Made by a program: the position numbers and the translations under genes. 64,000 nucleotides of DNA from contig NZ_CP072548.1 in assembly GCF_017798005.1 (NCBI RefSeq), forward strand, positions 62,001 through 126,000, read 5' to 3'. This stretch comes from Aggregatibacter sp. 2125159857. Its GTDB lineage: Bacteria; Pseudomonadota; Gammaproteobacteria; Enterobacterales; Pasteurellaceae. The notes beneath the pieces are model-generated. The model made no database searches, was not told where the DNA came from, and saw only the letters and a list, made by a program, of their open reading frames with translations. This document shows, piece after piece, positions 60,351 through 64,000 of the stretch; within the stretch, counting starts at the first letter, position 1; every line of letters begins with the position of its first letter.

Positions 60351-60408
60351 AAAAGTGCGGTCAATATTCAGTGAATTCTAAAATCTCTTGAATATTGACC
60401 GCACTTTT
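60351..60408 (+). terminator. cdi operon terminator with 20-bp perfect stem
   Basis: 60351-60370 is exactly complementary to 60389-60408; both arms start from an uptake core (AAAGTGCGGTC) and extend into ATATTCA. T-tail is short (TTTTCT). Confidence 0.7.
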
Positions 60409-60429
60409 CTAAAGGCAAGATCTGCCACC

Positions 60430-60560
60430 AGATAGCGCGTCTCCTGACGCGTGCTTGAATCTAACTAAAATAGACAAACTGAATAAAGTTGTTAATGAAA
60501 ATAGTAAAAATCTGAATTGCGAAATTGATGTTTTAGGCACGCGTTAGGAAATGAGTGCAA
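60430..60560 (+). repeat. Element B copy 1 (palindrome-ended ~130-bp repeat)
   Basis: Left end AGATAGCGCGTCTCCTGACG, AT-rich middle (TGAATCTAACTAAAATAGAC, AACTGAAT-AAGTTGTTAAT), right end GGCACGCGTTAGGAA, which is the inverted partner of the left end but decays after that. It precedes the 156-aa orphan gene. Confidence 0.8.
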
Positions 60561-60572
60561 TCGTGAGGATAA

Positions 60573-61043
60573 ATGATGGCTTATCATGTTTCTTTAGTTA
60601 ATACGGATAAAAAAGATATTTCTTCTAAACTAATCATGAATAAAGAAAAGTTTAGAGCGTTTTTATTTAAAGAATTCAACATGAAGGAAGAGATAAATAA
60701 AAATGGAACTTTAGAGTTTTATTATGATAAAGATAATCCTTCTTTTACTCTTTTTTATACAGAAGGTATTGAAGGTGAATATTACATTAATACCACGGAT
60801 GATAAGCATATAGAAAAGCTAATAGCTATTGCCGAAAAATTAAATGATGGTACTAGGGTTCGTGGGGATGAGGGTGAGACATATAACTCTTTAGAGGATA
60901 TATATATCCATCCTGATGATGAATATTTATTTAAAAATACAACAAAGGAAAAATGGTTTTATTTTTTTAGAAACCCTTCTATAAAAATAGGTATTTTTAT
61001 AGGGATTATTGTTTGTCTTATACAAATTTTATTTTTTAAATAG
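60573..61043 (+). CDS. Orphan cassette protein, C-terminal membrane anchor; candidate immunity protein
   Basis: 156 residues (ATG 60573 or 60576, GTGAGGA upstream). Soluble, charged N-terminal domain (FRAFLFKEFNMKEEINKNGTLEFYYDKDNPSFTLFY, in parts) and one C-terminal transmembrane helix (about 135-155, IGIFIGIIVCLIQILFF). Strongly AT-rich compared with the core genome. Unrecognised family. It lies between two element-B repeats in the array of CDI remnants, so an orphan immunity role is inferred. Confidence 0.6.
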   Translation: MMAYHVSLVNTDKKDISSKLIMNKEKFRAFLFKEFNMKEEINKNGTLEFYYDKDNPSFTLFYTEGIEGEYYINTTDDKHIEKLIAIAEKLNDGTRVRGDEGETYNSLEDIYIHPDDEYLFKNTTKEKWFYFFRNPSIKIGIFIGIIVCLIQILFFK

Positions 61044-61051
61044 TAGCCCTT

Positions 61052-61182
61052 AGATAGCGCGCATCTCCTGACGCGTGCTTGTATCTATCTAAAAATAAAC
61101 AAACTGAAATTATTCATGAAAATAGTAAGAATCTTAATCAAACGAAATCAATGTTTTGGACACGCGTCAGGAGGCGCGCGCC
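61052..61182 (+). repeat. Element B copy 2
   Basis: Left end AGATAGCGCGCATCTCCTGA continuing CGCGTGC; right end CACGCGTCAGGAGGCGCGCG. The two ends are inverted copies over about 20 bp. The middle diverges from copies 1 and 3 by point changes and small indels. Confidence 0.85.
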
Positions 61183-61278
61183 ATTGTGGGGTATCCGGCT
61201 AAGTTTGGAACGGCAGTAGATTCTTTTACTAGCGAATACTTAAATCAGAAATTAAATAATAATGAAAAAAAAATATAA
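61183..61278 (+). pseudogene. 3' remnant of a CdiA toxin domain
   Basis: An open frame without start: IVGYPAKFGTAVDSFTSEYL continuing to QKLNNNEKKI and a stop at 61276. It begins exactly at the right end of element B and is followed 25 bp later by a small membrane-protein gene, the order toxin end - immunity. Most likely the tail of a displaced CdiA-CT. Identity of the toxin family unknown. Confidence 0.55.
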
Positions 61279-61302
61279 AAAATCAGATTGGAGGTGTTTA
61301 CA

Positions 61303-61527
61303 GTGATAAGTAAGATTCTCCAGTATTTTATTTATTCTGTTTTTCTATCTGTGATTTTATCTGTAGGGGATTCTATATTTTTAATTATTATGTCTTTTAT
61401 AATTAATGGAGGATATATTTCTTGGGAGGAGGTAAGAGAAATAATTATTTTTTGTTTTAAAGGTTTCTTTTTAGGTACTCCTTTGCTCTTGTTATCAATA
61501 ATAATTTCAAATAAAGTGAGAAAGTAA
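61303..61527 (+). CDS. Small two-helix membrane protein, candidate orphan CdiI
   Basis: 74 residues from a GTG at 61303 with TGGAGG 8-9 bases upstream. Two predicted transmembrane helices (about 6-33 and 46-68) around a short loop GGYISWEEVREI; basic end SNKVRK. Follows a toxin-tail remnant, so it is probably the immunity protein to a membrane-acting toxin. Very AT-rich. Family not recognised. Confidence 0.6.
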   Translation: MISKILQYFIYSVFLSVILSVGDSIFLIIMSFIINGGYISWEEVREIIIFCFKGFFLGTPLLLLSIIISNKVRK

Positions 61528-61562
61528 TTATTAATGATAGTAATCCAAAAGATAGCCCTCTT

Positions 61563-61700
61563 AGATAGCGCGCGTCTCCTGACGTGTGCTTGAATCTAAC
61601 TAAAATAGACAAACTGAATGAAGTTGTTAATAAAAATAGTGAAAACCTGAATCAAACAAAACGGATGTTTTTGGCACGCGTTAGGAAACGCGCACTATCT
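61563..61700 (+). repeat. Element B copy 3
   Basis: Most complete copy: left AGATAGCGCGCGTCTCCTGA, right GCACGCGTTAGGAAACGCGC followed by ACTATCT, so the termini are inverted over about 28 bp with mismatches. Abuts the truncated cdiA module. As in copy 2 the preceding bases are TAGCCCT(C)TT. Confidence 0.85.
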
Positions 61701-64000
61701 GGGAAAAAATCAGGCGTGCTGGGCGGAGGAGGCCTAGGGGTTACGTTTGGTGCCCAAAAGCAAACGCTAGAAAGCGATAAAACGAAGTTTTATGCACAGG
61801 GCAGCCAAGTGGGGAGCTTAAACGGCAACACCACCCTCATCGCAAAGAATCATTACACCCAAACGGCAAGTCAGGTGAGTGCGGTGAACGGAGATGTCAA
61901 TATTTTGGCGAAAAAAGTCGATATTAAAGCGGCAGATGATAAATATGAAACCAATACCAAACAAACCTTTGAGCAAAAAGGGGTAACCCTTGCCGTCACC
62001 TCTCCGATACTATCCGCCCTACAAGCCGTGCAAGGGACGGTGAAATCCGTTGAGCGCGTCGGTCAAAGCAAAAATGACCGAGTCAATGCTATGGCGGCGG
62101 CGAACTCGGCGATGGATGCCTATCGAGCCGGACAAGCGGTGGGACAGGCAGGAAAAGCGATGCAAGAGGCGATGGAAAATGGCAGTGTGGATTCCGTCGT
62201 GGGAGCACAAATCACTTACGGTCAACAAAAGAGCGAATCACGCACGCATACTGAAGGCAAAACCGCAGCCAAATCACAAGTGAATGCCGGCGGCAAGGTG
62301 AATATTGTTGCCACAGGGGCGGGCAAAGCCTCCAACATCACGATTCAAGGTTCGGATGTGTCCGGCAAACAAGGGACCTTCTTGGGGGCGGACAATGACA
62401 TCAACATCACGGCAGCCGAACAAACGCACAAAGAGCGCAGCACCAATAAATCGAGCGGCTTTAATGCGGGGGTGGCGATGAAAGTGAGCAATGGTGCGGC
62501 TGTTGGGGCTACTTTAGGCGGTAATTACGGCAAAGGTTATGGTAATGGTGATGAAACCACTTATGTGGCTAGCCATGTAGGTGATAGCCAAAGTAAAACC
62601 GTGATTCAAGCCGGTGGCGATGCCAATATTATTGGTAGCCAAGTGAAAGGCAAGCGTGTAGAAGTCAATGCCCAAAACCTCAACATCGAAAGCTTGCAAG
62701 ACACCGCCACATACAAAGGCAAACAAATGAACGTGAGTGGGAGTGTGACAGTGGGTTATGGCGCATCCGTTGGAGGTAGTTTCAACAAGTCAAACATCCA
62801 TGCCGACCATGCGAGTGTGAATGAACAAGCCGGCATCTATGCAGGGGATGAGGGGTATGACATCAACGTCAACCATACGGATTTAAAAGGCGGTCTTATC
62901 ACCTCGACACAAAAGGCGGAGGATGAGGGTAAAAACCGGTTTAGCACGGGCACGATAACGCATTCGGATATTGAAAACCACTCAAACTATAGCGGTAGCA
63001 GTTTTGGTGTGAGCGGCAGTGTGGCAGCGAATTTTGATACCCCATTGGGTAAAGAGGGGCAAGCACAAAGTAGTAAACAGGCGACCGATAGCAAGGGCAA
63101 TCCGGTTTATTTAGATAAAAACGGCAAGGAAACGGTCAGTGCGACCGACACGGAGGGCAATGCCAATCGTGCGAAATCGGCAACCGGTTTGGCCTCGTTG
63201 CAATCTACCTTAGGCCTCGGCTACGGCTCAGATAAAGAAAGTCAATCCGGTACAACGAAAAGTGGTATTAATACTTCGAATATTGAAATTAGAGACCAAG
63301 CAGGACAACTGGCGAAAACCGGTGAAACGGTTGAGCAGACGCTAGATAGCATTAAAACCGATGTGACTACGGATAATGCAGAGCAGCATGCCGGCAAGTT
63401 GGAAAATCACTTTGATAAAGACAAGGTACAAAAAGAGCTGGATTTACAACGCGACGTCACCGAGCAGTTTGGCAACAACCTAAGTCAAGGAGCGGCCTTG
63501 ATTATCGAAAAACTGAGCGAAAAAGCCCGCAAACAAAAATATGAGGCGGCAGTGGCATTAGAGCAAGCGCAAAAGGCGGTTAAAGAAAACGATTCGGAAA
63601 GTAACCGCACTTTAGAAAGACAAGCTCAAATGCAGTTTGATAAGGCCGACCAAGCAGCCAAGGAATGGGAAACCGGAGGACGCCAACGTCGACTGGTGGA
63701 TTCGGCCATGAACGTACTGAGTACCGCACTTGCCGGCAGACCGGCTGCGGAAGTGGTGGCTTCAGGCTTATCCCCTATGGTAAACCATCACATCAAAGAA
63801 GCCACAAAAGGCCAAAGTGATGCGGTCAATTTAACTGCCCATGCATTGTGGGGAGCTGTGGAGGCTTATGCAGGCAACCGTAATGTTGCCGCAGGTGCTG
63901 CGGGCGCTGTGGCAGGCGAAGCTGCCGCCAAGGTTATCGCCGAAACACTTTATGGCAAATCCCCGAATGCGTTAAGCCAAGAAGAAAAACTCACGGTCTC
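61665..64000 (+). pseudogene. Orphan CdiA 3' module, 5'-truncated and running off the window
   Basis: Continuous frame to the window end. From 61703 it matches the FHA-2 portion of the intact cdiA (residues about 1394-1783), then continues with the standard CdiA pre-toxin region: SATGLASLQSTLGLGYGSD, coiled helical KARKQKYEAAVALEQAQKAV, RLVDSAMNVLSTALAGRPAAE and GNRNVAAGAAGAVAGEAAAK. The secretion and receptor-binding parts are missing. An in-frame ATG at 61665 lies in element B (weak ribosome-binding site), so low expression cannot be excluded. The toxin tip lies beyond the window. Confidence 0.85.
61703..62875 (+). repeat. 1.17-kb direct repeat of cdiA 57211-58380
   Basis: Offset 4492 bp at the left and 4495 bp at the right, so one codon differs in length; large stretches are identical, including about 500 bp around 61930-62230. 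Provides homology for recombination between the intact cdiA and the orphan module. Confidence 0.95.

Overview
The window is a piece of a Pasteurellaceae chromosome, most likely Aggregatibacter. The 9-bp DNA-uptake core AAGTGCGGT (or its complement) occurs dozens of times, often as inverted pairs that form terminators. The gene orders rpsU-dnaG-rpoD, iscRSU-A-hscBA-fdx-iscX, fmt-rsmB-trkA-mscL and ygiW-qseBC are those of gamma-proteobacteria. The ygiW promoter carries a CTTAA-N6-CTTCA direct repeat like the QseB site I recall from A. actinomycetemcomitans. The genus is an inference; the family is secure.

Layout. 1-1600: two small type II toxin-antitoxin pairs, with a very short Ibs-like hydrophobic peptide ORF between them lying opposite a promoter-and-terminator-bounded antisense transcription unit (a probable Sib/Ibs type I system). 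Palindromic GTAG-footed repeats (REP-like) are dense here. 1960-6050 (minus): rpoD, dnaG, rpsU. 6270-14600: tsaD, a small cluster of unknown genes, ytjB/serB, yajQ with two tandem truncated copies of its 3' end, raiA, a HAD phosphatase, comF (with a probable CRP-S competence site) and nfuA. 14700-27900: def, rdgC, sohB, an OmpA-domain lipoprotein, a fructosamine-kinase-like gene, thrS, fmt-rsmB, trkA, mscL, rraB, a SIMPL-domain protein and slyD. 28250-37030: metK, suhB, trmJ and the complete Isc iron-sulfur assembly operon behind an IscR type 1 site. 37160-51130: metG, apbC, dnaE, trmN6, fdhE, an aminotransferase, ygiW-qseBC, gloA and rnt.

51237-64000 is an accessory two-partner secretion / contact-dependent inhibition (CDI) island. 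It has a CdiB-type outer-membrane transporter and a 2313-residue CdiA-type exoprotein whose variable C-terminus looks like a class-3-lipase alpha/beta-hydrolase. A predicted outer-membrane lipoprotein follows directly and is the candidate immunity protein. Downstream is an array of orphan cassettes: a 156-aa membrane-anchored protein, a toxin-tail remnant with a small two-helix membrane protein, and a start-less second CdiA 3' module running off the window. Each cassette is preceded by a copy of the same ~130-bp element with inverted palindromic ends. A ~1.17-kb stretch of near-identity between the intact cdiA and the orphan module would let the toxin end be swapped by recombination.

The most unusual points are the Ibs/Sib-like locus, the lipase-like CDI tip with lipoprotein immunity, the repeat-punctuated orphan array, and the 463-bp tandem amplification of the yajQ tail with its REP pair.
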